From the NCBI GenBank assembly GCA_037444625.1, contig JBBIMA010000001.1, positions 62,001 to 126,000 of the forward strand: 64,000 nt of DNA, read 5' to 3'. Positions 16,245 through 24,451 of this stretch are shown here, in pieces. The translations under genes and the position numbers were made by a program. The notes below the pieces were generated by a model, which saw nothing but the letters and a program-made list of their open reading frames with translations, ran no database searches and was not told the origin of the DNA. How positions within the stretch are numbered: the stretch's first letter is position 1; each line of letters starts with the position of its first letter. The stretch comes from DTHT01 sp037444625 (GTDB lineage Bacteria; Acidobacteriota; Terriglobia; Bryobacterales; Bryobacteraceae).

Positions 16245-17645
16245 ATGCCGCGAACCATCGTCGAGAAGATCTGGGACGCCCACGTAGTGGCGGAGCCGCC
16301 CGGGGCGCCCGCCTTGCTGTACATTGACCTGCACCTGGTGCACGAAGTCACTTCGCCCCAGGCATTCGACGGGCTGCGCCGCCGCGGCCTGCGCGTGCGG
16401 CGGCCGGATCGCACGCTGGCCACGGCGGACCACAACGTGCCCACGGCCGAGCCCCGCCTGCCCATCGCCGATCCGATCTCGGCGCAGCAGGTGAGCCGGC
16501 TGGAAGCCAACTGCCGCGAGTTCGGGGTGCCCTGTTACAGCCTGGGGAGCCGGCGGCAAGGCATCGTGCACGTGATCGGCCCGGAGCTGGGCCTGACGCA
16601 GCCGGGCATGACGATTGTCTGCGGCGACAGCCACACGGCGACCCACGGGGCTTTCGGCGCCCTGGCCTTCGGCATCGGCACCAGCGAGGTCGAGATGGTG
16701 CTGGCCACCCAATGCCTGCTCCAGCGCCGGCCCAAGACCTACCGGGTGAGCGTGACGGGCCGGCTGCGGCGGGGCGTCTCGGCCAAGGACGTCATTCTGG
16801 CCCTGATTGCGCGCATCGGGGCGGGGGGCGGCACGGGCTGCGTCTTCGAGTACACGGGCAGCGCGATCGCGGCCCTCTCGATGGAGGAGCGCATGACGGT
16901 GTGCAACATGAGCATCGAGGCCGGAGCGCGCGCGGGCCTGGTGGCGCCCGACCAGACGACCTTCCAGTATCTTGCCGGCCGGCCCTTCGCCCCGAAAGGG
17001 GCGGCCTGGGAGGCGGCGCTGGAGAGCTGGCGCGAGCTGCCGAGCGACCCGGAGGCCCGTTACGATCATGCCGTCGAGCTGGACGGCTCGGCCCTGGAGC
17101 CGATGATCACCTTCGGCACCAGCCCCGAGATGGGCATTCCCATCGGGGCCCCGGTGCCCGATCCCCGAGCGGCGGCCGACGCCCTTCAGAGGGAGGCGCT
17201 CGAAAAGGCGCTGCGCTACATGGCGCTCGAGCCCGGCAAGCCGCTGGCCGGCCATCCCATTGACGTAGTGTTCATCGGGAGCTGCACCAACGGGCGGCTG
17301 ACCGACCTGCGCGCGGCGGCCGAGATTCTGCGCGGGCGGAAGGTACACCCGCGGGTGCGCGCCCTGGTGGTGCCCGGCTCCGAGCAAGTCAAGCGCGAGG
17401 CGGAGGCCGAGGGCCTGGATGAGGTCTTCCGCGCCGCCGGGGCGGAATGGCGCCTGCCCGGCTGCTCGATGTGCATCGGCATGAACGGCGATCAGCTCGC
17501 GCCGGGCGAGTACTGCGTCTCCACTTCGAACCGGAATTTCGAAGGACGGCAAGGCAAGGGGGGGCGCACCCTGCTGGCCAGCCCGCTGACCGCCGCCGCC
17601 AGCGCCGTGGCGGGTGCGGTGGCCGACCCGAGGACGCTGCTATGA
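16245..17645 (+). CDS. leuC: 3-isopropylmalate dehydratase, large subunit
   Basis: The [4Fe-4S] subunit of isopropylmalate isomerase. The 466-residue protein has TADHNVPT, CGDSHTATHGAFG and the cluster cysteines in VFIGSCTNGRLTDL and LPGCSMCIGMN, then STSNRNFEGRQGKGGRT. It starts 3 bases after the leuB stop and overlaps leuD by 4 bases (ATGA). Confidence 0.97.
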   Translation: MPRTIVEKIWDAHVVAEPPGAPALLYIDLHLVHEVTSPQAFDGLRRRGLRVRRPDRTLATADHNVPTAEPRLPIADPISAQQVSRLEANCREFGVPCYSLGSRRQGIVHVIGPELGLTQPGMTIVCGDSHTATHGAFGALAFGIGTSEVEMVLATQCLLQRRPKTYRVSVTGRLRRGVSAKDVILALIARIGAGGGTGCVFEYTGSAIAALSMEERMTVCNMSIEAGARAGLVAPDQTTFQYLAGRPFAPKGAAWEAALESWRELPSDPEARYDHAVELDGSALEPMITFGTSPEMGIPIGAPVPDPRAAADALQREALEKALRYMALEPGKPLAGHPIDVVFIGSCTNGRLTDLRAAAEILRGRKVHPRVRALVVPGSEQVKREAEAEGLDEVFRAAGAEWRLPGCSMCIGMNGDQLAPGEYCVSTSNRNFEGRQGKGGRTLLASPLTAAASAVAGAVADPRTLL

Positions 17646-18253
17646 AGCCCTTCCAGAAGTTCAGCAGCCGGGTGGTCGTGTTGCCCGCCGACAACGTGGA
17701 CACCGACCAGATCATTCCGGCCCGCTTCCTGAAGACCGTCTCGAAAGAGGGTCTGGGGGAGCAACTGTTCTACGACTGGCGCTACGACGCCGAAGGCCGG
17801 CCTCGCCCGGAGTTCGTGCTGAACCAGCCGCGGGCCCGCGGGGCGGCGATTCTGCTGGCGGGCGACAACTTCGGCTGCGGCAGCTCGCGCGAGCATGCGC
17901 CCTGGGCGCTCACCCAGTTCGGCTTCCGGGCGGTGATCTCGACCTCCTTCGCCGACATTTTCCGCCAGAACGCCCTGAAGAACGGGCTGCTGCCGATCGT
18001 GGTGCCGCCGGCGGTGCATGCTGAGCTGCTGGCCCTGCTGGAGCGCGATCCGGAAGCCGAGCTGACGGTGGATCTGGCCGCCCAGGCGCTGATTCTGCCC
18101 GGCGGGCGACGGGTCGAATTCCCGGTGGATCCCTTTGCGCGCCAGTGCCTGCTGGAGGGCACGGACGAAATCGGCTGGGTGCTCGGCCAGGAGGCCGCCA
18201 TCGCGGCCTACGAAGCCTCCCATCCGGCGCGCGTGAACACGCTGGAAGGCTGA
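17642..18253 (+). CDS. leuD: 3-isopropylmalate dehydratase, small subunit
   Basis: The swivelling-domain partner of LeuC. The 203-residue protein has VVLPADNVDTDQIIPARFL at 12-30 and the signature GDNFGCGSSREHAPWAL at about 76-92. The ATG at 17642 is in an ATGA overlap with the leuC stop, which fixes the start and implies coupled translation for equal subunit amounts. Confidence 0.97.
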   Translation: MKPFQKFSSRVVVLPADNVDTDQIIPARFLKTVSKEGLGEQLFYDWRYDAEGRPRPEFVLNQPRARGAAILLAGDNFGCGSSREHAPWALTQFGFRAVISTSFADIFRQNALKNGLLPIVVPPAVHAELLALLERDPEAELTVDLAAQALILPGGRRVEFPVDPFARQCLLEGTDEIGWVLGQEAAIAAYEASHPARVNTLEG

Positions 18254-18283
18254 GGGCGGGCGCGGATCAGGCGGCGCCCGCCC
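18254..18283. terminator. Perfect 10-bp hairpin between convergent genes
   Basis: GGGCGGGCGC (18254-18263) and GCGCCCGCCC (18274-18283) form a perfect stem with a 10-base loop immediately after the leuD stop codon, covering the end of the convergent isomerase-like gene. There is no U-tract on either side, so a bidirectional terminator role rests on position and stem strength. Confidence 0.45.
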
Positions 18284-19103
18284 CCAGCAGGGCGTTCAAA
18301 TGCGCCAAGCTGCGTTCGGCCTGTTCGGGCGTGCCGCACTCGACCGAGAGCACGCCGCTGAAGCCGTGCTTGCGCAGGATGGCGATGACGCGCGCCCAGT
18401 CAATCACGCCGTCGCCGCAGGCGCAGCCCACCGGGGTGCCGGTGACCTTGCCGCGTTCGGCCTCCGAGTGTTCGATCGAGATGTCCTTGGCGTGCATGTG
18501 GACCAGGCGGGGGCCGATCCGTTCGAGCGCCTCGTACACATCGGCTCCGGCCAGGTAGGCGTTGCCCGTGTCGTAGTTGATGCGGAGCAGAGGGTGGTCC
18601 ACCAGGCCGGCGATTTTCAGCAGGCCCTCGGTGGTCTTGGAGATCTCCTGGTGCGGCTCGATGCCGATGGCGATCGAGTAACGCTCGGCCACGCGCAGGA
18701 CGGTCTTGAGCGTGTAGCGCATGAGCGGCCAGACTTCTTCGTCGCTGATCCAGCCCGGGCGGTAGCTTTCGTCGGTGTTGACCACGGGGGCGCCCAGCAC
18801 GGCGGCGAACTGGATGGCGCGCTGGAGATACATGACGCTGACCTCGGGCCGCATCAGGGGGCAGTGGGCGCTCAGGGCGGAGGCTTTGACGCCGTGGCGA
18901 TCCAGGATGTCCTTGATGAAGTGGGGGTCCTCCTCCATCGAGACCGAGTGGTAGTAGCCGGCCTCGCTCATCAATTCGCGGCCGGTGTGCACGAGCGGCT
19001 CGACGTACTTGTAGCCCATTTGCGCCGCCCACTCGACGCCCAGGGCGAACGGCTTCTCCGAGCGGCGTATGAATTCCAGATTCAAGCCGGGTTCGATGGC
19101 CAT
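18267..19103 (-). CDS. Sugar phosphate isomerase/epimerase family protein (xylose isomerase-like TIM barrel)
   Basis: A 278-residue AP-endonuclease-2/xylose-isomerase-like TIM barrel. GIEPHQEIS carries a likely metal-ligand glutamate, LRINYDTGNAYLAG has the Asp/Asn ligands, and LVHMHAKDI and LSVECG follow the family pattern. I chose the ATG at 19101-19103 because AAAGGAGA lies 7 bases before it; an earlier ATG in frame lacks this. No signal peptide is visible in this form, so it should be cytoplasmic. The substrate is unknown. Confidence 0.82.
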   Translation of the reverse strand: MAIEPGLNLEFIRRSEKPFALGVEWAAQMGYKYVEPLVHTGRELMSEAGYYHSVSMEEDPHFIKDILDRHGVKASALSAHCPLMRPEVSVMYLQRAIQFAAVLGAPVVNTDESYRPGWISDEEVWPLMRYTLKTVLRVAERYSIAIGIEPHQEISKTTEGLLKIAGLVDHPLLRINYDTGNAYLAGADVYEALERIGPRLVHMHAKDISIEHSEAERGKVTGTPVGCACGDGVIDWARVIAILRKHGFSGVLSVECGTPEQAERSLAHLNALLGAGAA

Positions 19104-19190
19104 CGGTGGCTCTCCTTTCGGCGCCGCGCCGGGCGGCGCTTCCATTTATACGCCGGGTGCGGCCCGAGGCGCAAGCCGGACGATAAAGGG

Positions 19191-20363
19191 CTACGAGCGG
19201 GTGCCGCCCGAGGGGATTGCGCAGAGGAAGAACCCGATAGAGCCCAGTTCGAGCGCGGCCGAGAAGATCGCCAGGGCGGGCAGCGAAACGCCGTAGAGCA
19301 GGCCCATCAGCGCGCTGCCTAAGAACCAGGCGAGGCCGTAGCCCGCGTTGAACAGGCCGAAGGCCGCACCACGCCGCTCTGCCGGCGCCATGCCCGCCGC
19401 CGCCGCGCGCATCACGGACTCCTGCGCCCCCATGCCCAGGCCCCAAAGGATGACTCCTGCGACCGCCGCCGGGGACCCTCCCAGGAAGATCAGAGGGGCA
19501 AACCCGGCCGAAAGCAAGGACACCGCCGCCAGAACCCGGATGCCAAAGCGGTCGTACAGCCGCCCGAACGCCAGCGCAGCCGGCGCATCCACCGCCATCG
19601 CCAGGGCGTACAGCAGTGGGATCCAAGTCTCGGGCGTGAGGGCCGCCCGGCGCAGGTGGTAGGCGATGAGGGCGAAATCCGCATACCCCGCGGCCACCAG
19701 CGCCACGCCCCCCAGGTAGAGCCAGTAGGCGCGCGGCAATCCTTTCGCCGCCACCTGCTGCGCAGCCGGCTCGAAATCGCGCGGGCGGGGGTACAACCGA
19801 CGCGCTCCCAACAGCACCGCCAAGGCCGCCAGGGCGGGCGCGAGCAGCAGGGCGAAGGCCAGGCGGTAACTGCCGCCCCAGCGCAACGCTCCCGCCACCA
19901 GCAGAGGCCCCGCCACCGCGCCCACCTGGTCGAGCGCCTCGTGCAGGCCGAAGCCGCGGCCGTGCCCCATTCCCCGGGTGACGTAGGAGAGCATGGCGTC
20001 GCGCGCGGGCGTGCGAATCGCCTTGCCCGTGCGCTCGGCAACGATCAGCCACGCGGCGATTTCCCAGCGGCCCGCAACCGCCAGCAAGGGCACCGCCGCC
20101 AGATTGATCGCGTAACCCAGAATGGTGACGGCCCAATAGCGGCCGGTGCGATCGCTCAAATAACCGGCGGCCAGGCGCAAGGCGTAGCCGACCAGCTCGC
20201 CGAAGCCTGCTACCGCCCCCACCGCCGCCGCGCCGGCCCCGAGCAAGGCCAGGTACGGGCCGGTGATGCTCCTGGCGCCCTCGTAAGTGGCGTCAGCGAA
20301 CAGGCTGACCAAGCCCAACAAGAGCACGAACCTGAGGGGTCGGCTCGTCCCGAGGCCCGTCAC
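19191..20363 (-). CDS. Major facilitator superfamily transporter
   Basis: A 390-residue inner-membrane protein with about 12 hydrophobic helices. LFADATYEGARSITGPYL near the N-terminus and GYLSDRTGRYW in loop 2-3 (motif A-like) mark the MFS fold; ERTGKAIRTPARDAMLS resembles the conserved loop of the YfkF/YttB-like group. Substrate unknown. It lies 87 bases upstream of the isomerase-like gene on the same strand, so a sugar substrate is possible, and divergent from rpsA. Confidence 0.82.
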   Translation of the reverse strand: MTGLGTSRPLRFVLLLGLVSLFADATYEGARSITGPYLALLGAGAAAVGAVAGFGELVGYALRLAAGYLSDRTGRYWAVTILGYAINLAAVPLLAVAGRWEIAAWLIVAERTGKAIRTPARDAMLSYVTRGMGHGRGFGLHEALDQVGAVAGPLLVAGALRWGGSYRLAFALLLAPALAALAVLLGARRLYPRPRDFEPAAQQVAAKGLPRAYWLYLGGVALVAAGYADFALIAYHLRRAALTPETWIPLLYALAMAVDAPAALAFGRLYDRFGIRVLAAVSLLSAGFAPLIFLGGSPAAVAGVILWGLGMGAQESVMRAAAAGMAPAERRGAAFGLFNAGYGLAWFLGSALMGLLYGVSLPALAIFSAALELGSIGFFLCAIPSGGTRS

Positions 20364-20560
20364 CGCTCACCCCGAATCGTATGCCACGCCCCTGCCATTG
20401 GGCTGGAGATCCTCCAGGATCGCCCTGCGCAAACGGCCCCGCCGGCGAGGCCGGAACGCCGGGCCGGGCGACAGCAGGGACACATGCTCCCGCCTCCAGT
20501 CTAGCAGGCGCCGGGCCCCGCCCCCGCCGGTTGTGGCACAATGGTCGTCTTGCCAGCCTC

Positions 20561-22258
20561 ATGAACGACCCCGAAACGGAAACCCCCGGCCGGGCCTCGT
20601 CCGGCCCTCCCTCCGAGGAAGCTTCCTTCGCTGAGATCCTGACGGAATTCGAGCAGGCCCATCCGCGCAGCGAAGGCCCGGGCGAAGCGCGCCTGGGCCG
20701 GGTGGTGGCCATCTCGGCCGAGTCGGTCTTTGTGGACATCGGCCTGAAAACGGAAGGCGTGCTGCCGGCGGCCGATCTGCGCGGGCCCTCGGGCGAGCTC
20801 GGCCTACAGCGCGGCGACCAGCTACGCGTTTCCATCCGCGGGCGCGATCCCGAAGGCTACTACCTGCTTTCGCTGATCAAGGTGGAGCGGCCCAAGGATT
20901 GGGCGGCGTTGGAACAGGCCTTCCAGCAGAAGCGGGCCATCGCGGGAGTGGTGACCGGGCAGGTCAAAGGCGGCTTCAGCGTGGACATCGGCGTGCGGGC
21001 TTTTTTGCCCGCCTCGCGCAGCGGGGTCAAAGACGCCGGGGAGATGGAGAAGCTGGTCGGCCAGGAGATCGCCTGCCGGATCATCGAGCTGGACGTGGCC
21101 AAGGAAGACGTGGTCCTGGACCGCCGGGCGGTGCTGGAAGAGGAGGAGGCCCGGGCGCGGCAACAGGCCTTCGAGGCGCTCCAGGAAGGCGCGGTGGTGC
21201 GCGGCACGGTGCGCAGCGTGACGGACTTCGGGGCTTTCCTGGACCTGGGGGGCGTGGACGGCCTGCTGCACGTGACCGACATGTCCTGGGGCCGGGTGCG
21301 CAAGCCCTCGGATGTAGTCCAGGTGGGGGACGTGCTGGAAGTCAAAGTCCTCAAGCTCGATCCGGCGGCGCGCAAGGTCTCGCTGGGCCTGAAGCAACTG
21401 ACGCCTGAGCCCTGGTCGCTGGCGGGGGAAAAATACAAGCCGGGAGACCGGGTGCGGGGCGTGGTGACGCGGCTGGCGGAATTCGGGGCCTTCGTCGAGC
21501 TGGAGCCCGGCGTGGAGGGCTTGATTCATCTTTCCGATCTCACCTGGTCGAAGAAGGCGCGCAAGCCGAGCGACGTACTGAAGGCGGGCGAGGCGGTGGA
21601 AACCGTGGTGCTCCAGGTCCAGCCCGCCGAACGGCGCATCGCGCTCAGTCTGAAGCAGGCGCTGGGCGATCCCTGGGAGCGGGCCGAGCAGGATTACCCG
21701 GTAGGCAGCACGGTCCAGGGCCGCGTGGTCAGCCTGGCCAAGTTCGGCGCTTTCGTCGAGGTGGCCGAGGGCGTCGAGGGCATGATTCACATCGGGGACA
21801 TCACGGCCGAAAAGCGCCTGGAGCATCCGCGCGAGGCGCTCAAGGTGGGCGAGACCGTACGGGCGCAGGTGCTGGAGGTGGACCGCGGCCGGCGGCGGTT
21901 GCGCCTGGGCATCAAGCAGCTCCAACCCACGACGACCGACGAGTACATCGCCGAGCACCGTCCGGGCGACACCGTCAGCGGGCGGGTGGTCGAGATCGCC
22001 CCCGACGGGCAGGCGCGCATCGAGGTAGCCGACGGCGTCTTCGCCGCCTGCCGCTTCCCGCAGCCCGGCGAGGCGGCCGGGGATGCTCAGCCCGGGGCGG
22101 CCGACCTGGCCTCGTTGACCGCCATGCTGGCAGCCAAGTGGAAGCAAGGGCGCGCCCCTGCCGCCCGCCAGCCCGCCCGCGCGGGCCAGATTCGCAGCTT
22201 CCGGATCGTCGCTCTGGACCCGGCGGCCAAACGGATCCAGCTCGAACCGGTGGCCTGA
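20561..22258 (+). CDS. rpsA: 30S ribosomal protein S1 (six S1 domains)
   Basis: A 565-residue RNA-binding protein with six S1/OB repeats. In order these show VVAISAESVFVDIGLKTEGV, VTGQVKGGFSVDIGVRAFLP, VRSVTDFGAFLDLGGVDGLL, VTRLAEFGAFVELEPGVEGL, VSLAKFGAFVEVAEGVEGMI and a divergent last repeat with GRVVEIAPDG. The FLPxS in repeat 2 and HVTDMSWGR in repeat 3 are typical of S1, which melts structured mRNA starts on the ribosome. TGGCACAATGG at 20534-20544 upstream repeats the sequence before purH and may hold the -10 element. The next gene starts 11 bases after the stop. Confidence 0.9.
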   Translation: MNDPETETPGRASSGPPSEEASFAEILTEFEQAHPRSEGPGEARLGRVVAISAESVFVDIGLKTEGVLPAADLRGPSGELGLQRGDQLRVSIRGRDPEGYYLLSLIKVERPKDWAALEQAFQQKRAIAGVVTGQVKGGFSVDIGVRAFLPASRSGVKDAGEMEKLVGQEIACRIIELDVAKEDVVLDRRAVLEEEEARARQQAFEALQEGAVVRGTVRSVTDFGAFLDLGGVDGLLHVTDMSWGRVRKPSDVVQVGDVLEVKVLKLDPAARKVSLGLKQLTPEPWSLAGEKYKPGDRVRGVVTRLAEFGAFVELEPGVEGLIHLSDLTWSKKARKPSDVLKAGEAVETVVLQVQPAERRIALSLKQALGDPWERAEQDYPVGSTVQGRVVSLAKFGAFVEVAEGVEGMIHIGDITAEKRLEHPREALKVGETVRAQVLEVDRGRRRLRLGIKQLQPTTTDEYIAEHRPGDTVSGRVVEIAPDGQARIEVADGVFAACRFPQPGEAAGDAQPGAADLASLTAMLAAKWKQGRAPAARQPARAGQIRSFRIVALDPAAKRIQLEPVA

Positions 22259-22269
22259 GGGTGGCGGCG

Positions 22270-24399
22270 ATGTCGCTTCGCGTGGCTCGAGTTCTCCTGC
22301 CGGCTCTCTATTGGAGCTGTTGCGCGGCGGCGCAGCAAGCCGGGAAACCCTCGCCCCGTTATGCCGATGCCACCTACGGCGGCGAGTCGTTCACCATGCA
22401 GAACGGCAAAATGCGGCTCGACGTGCACAAGCGGCTGACCGGTTGGGGATGGGTGGAGATCTACGACGCCGCAGGCCGTCTTTTGGCGGTGCTCGATCAC
22501 TTAGGCGAGTTGGATCCGGCCGGGAGCGGGCGCTCGAACCCGCTGCGGGCCGAGGCGGCCGAGTATCGGATCGAAACCGGAGCATTCGGGCAGCGGGCGA
22601 CGTTCCCGGTTCGCGTGCGCTGGTACGAGGCGCTGGCCAACACGGCGTTCGCCAATCCGAAGCTGGCCGCGCCCATCATGGCCGGGACCGTGACCGTGAC
22701 TCTGGCCCCGGAGCGGGCCTCCGCCAGGGTCGCCTGCGAGTACCGGCCGCTGAAGCCGCTGGCGGCGCGCTACCTGCGAGGCCCGTGGTTGCGGGTGGGG
22801 GCGGGCAGCTTCGGGGTTGAGAAGACCGACGCCATCTATCCGGGCGTCGAGTGGCTGCGGGGTGCGGAGTGGTCCAGCGGAACGGATTGGATGCAGCACC
22901 CCCATGCGCTGCGGGCCGTGCTGCACCCATTCAAGGTCGCCTCGCCCGTGATGGCGTTGAGCCAGGAAGGCGCCGGCATCGGCCTGGCATGGGATCCGCT
23001 GGCGCCTGTGGCCGGGAGCAAGCGCTACCCGCAGCCCGTATTTGCTTCACCCAACTTCATTGACCGCGCCAATCACCATCTGATGGGGCTGTCGTTGCCG
23101 AGCGCGGCCTGGGGCATGGAGGAAAACACTTTCCCGGTGGCCTCCGGCAAGCCGCCCTCCTACCCGCTGGAGCTGCGGCCGGAAGAACCGATCCGGCTGG
23201 AAGCGGAAATCTTCCTGGTGCGCGGCGACAGCCTGGAGGTGGTAACCGACTGGGTGAAACGCGCCGGCCTGCCGCCGCCTCCGCCGCCCCGCTACTCTTA
23301 CCAGGAGGCGCTCGATCGCATAGCCCGGGCCTACAACACCGCGCTCTGGCACGAGGGCAAGGGTTGGGGAAGAACGGGGGAGGAAGCAAGTCCTCATCCG
23401 CCGCTGTTCCTTGAGGGCTATGCCAGGAGCGGGCGGGATCCTGAAACCGCCCGGCAACTGGCCGCCAAGTTGGACTGGGCGCGCCGCGAGCTGAAGGCCA
23501 GAGACCTCCGGGCCGGGGGCCGCGCCGGCATACGCCGCTACTGGTTGTGGACCCGCGAGGCGCAACTGGCCTACGGGCGCGAACTGGTCGCCCGGCAGCA
23601 TCCGGACGGCTCGTTTCGCTATGATCCCGAGGGGCGCCACAAGCACGTGCTGGCGCAGATCGCCGCCGTTCTTCTGAAACCGCTCGGTCCCGCAGGAGCG
23701 CCGGCGCTGGGCATCACGACCGAGCCGGCGATGGAGTTGCTGATCCTGGCCGAGTTGACCGGCCAGGAGCAATTTGCCGCCGCCGCCCGCCGGGCGCTGG
23801 ATTACGCCCTGAGGTATGAGCGGCCGGACGGCGGCGACTGGTGGGAGACTCCCCTGTACAGCCCCAATCTGTTGGCCGCAGGCCATTCCGCGATCGCCTA
23901 CTATCTGGGGTACAAGACCTTTCGGGAAGCCCGCTACCGGGACAAGGCGGTTCACTGGCTGCGCTCGCTGCTGGTCTTCACCCACCTGTGGACGCCCGAG
24001 GAGACAGCCTCGCTCTACAACACCAAGCCCTGCCTGAATCAGACGATCTGGTTCGGGACCTCGTGGGTGGACAACCACGTCCAGTGGGAGGTGCTTCAGA
24101 CCTTCGCCGCCTCGAGCGGTCTGGGCATTGACTGGGAGCAAACGGACCCCGAGATCAACTGGGGCCGATATCAAGAGGGAGTGACCAACGCGGCGCTGCG
24201 CTGGATGGTGGACCACAGGGACGCCGCCCATCCGGGCAGACCGCCGGCCGCGGAGGCCGAACTGGTCAAGCGAGGCGTTCTCGACACCTATTTTTACGAC
24301 GTGCACGACGCGGTCAGGGGCGTCTATCGAGGGGCGCTCATCGAGCCGGCCGCGGTGGGCGCGAATCTGGCGGCACTTCTCGAGAGGCGGCGCCCCTGA
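22270..24399 (+). CDS. Exported protein of unknown family, beta-rich N-terminal half and probable alpha/alpha-toroid C-terminal half
   Basis: I do not recognise the family. The 709-residue protein starts with a signal peptide (MSLRVARVLLPALYWSCCAA, cleavage likely before QQAGK). Residues of about 25-330 are rich in predicted strands and aromatic residues. A proline run PPPPPPR near 335-341 is a linker. The second half repeats amphipathic helices with aromatic-acidic turns, such as ARAYNTALWHEGKGWG, YWLWTREAQLAYGREL, HPDGSFRYDPEGRHKH and GGDWWETPLYSPN, as in alpha/alpha toroids of glycosidases and polysaccharide lyases. It is followed by an agarase-like hydrolase after 52 bases, so a glycan substrate is likely. 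ATG 22270 is preferred to GTG 22261. Confidence 0.7.
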   Translation: MSLRVARVLLPALYWSCCAAAQQAGKPSPRYADATYGGESFTMQNGKMRLDVHKRLTGWGWVEIYDAAGRLLAVLDHLGELDPAGSGRSNPLRAEAAEYRIETGAFGQRATFPVRVRWYEALANTAFANPKLAAPIMAGTVTVTLAPERASARVACEYRPLKPLAARYLRGPWLRVGAGSFGVEKTDAIYPGVEWLRGAEWSSGTDWMQHPHALRAVLHPFKVASPVMALSQEGAGIGLAWDPLAPVAGSKRYPQPVFASPNFIDRANHHLMGLSLPSAAWGMEENTFPVASGKPPSYPLELRPEEPIRLEAEIFLVRGDSLEVVTDWVKRAGLPPPPPPRYSYQEALDRIARAYNTALWHEGKGWGRTGEEASPHPPLFLEGYARSGRDPETARQLAAKLDWARRELKARDLRAGGRAGIRRYWLWTREAQLAYGRELVARQHPDGSFRYDPEGRHKHVLAQIAAVLLKPLGPAGAPALGITTEPAMELLILAELTGQEQFAAAARRALDYALRYERPDGGDWWETPLYSPNLLAAGHSAIAYYLGYKTFREARYRDKAVHWLRSLLVFTHLWTPEETASLYNTKPCLNQTIWFGTSWVDNHVQWEVLQTFAASSGLGIDWEQTDPEINWGRYQEGVTNAALRWMVDHRDAAHPGRPPAAEAELVKRGVLDTYFYDVHDAVRGVYRGALIEPAAVGANLAALLERRRP

Positions 24400-24451
24400 G
24401 GGCCCGCCCTTTCGAAGTAGACTAGGTGCGAGTCTATCAACAGGAGGACGG

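Noticed and set aside
13764..17552. A long open frame on the minus strand continuing upstream of the LysR gene
   Set aside because: It is antisense to leuA, leuB and leuC, whose products match well-known families over their full length. Only the last 304 residues, from the ATG at 13763, are LysR. The openness comes from GC-rich codon structure.
20364..20560. Search for an RNA leader or small gene before rpsA
   Set aside because: Only a GC-rich divergent spacer with TGGCACAATGG is visible; no open frame with a ribosome binding site and no known S1 leader structure.
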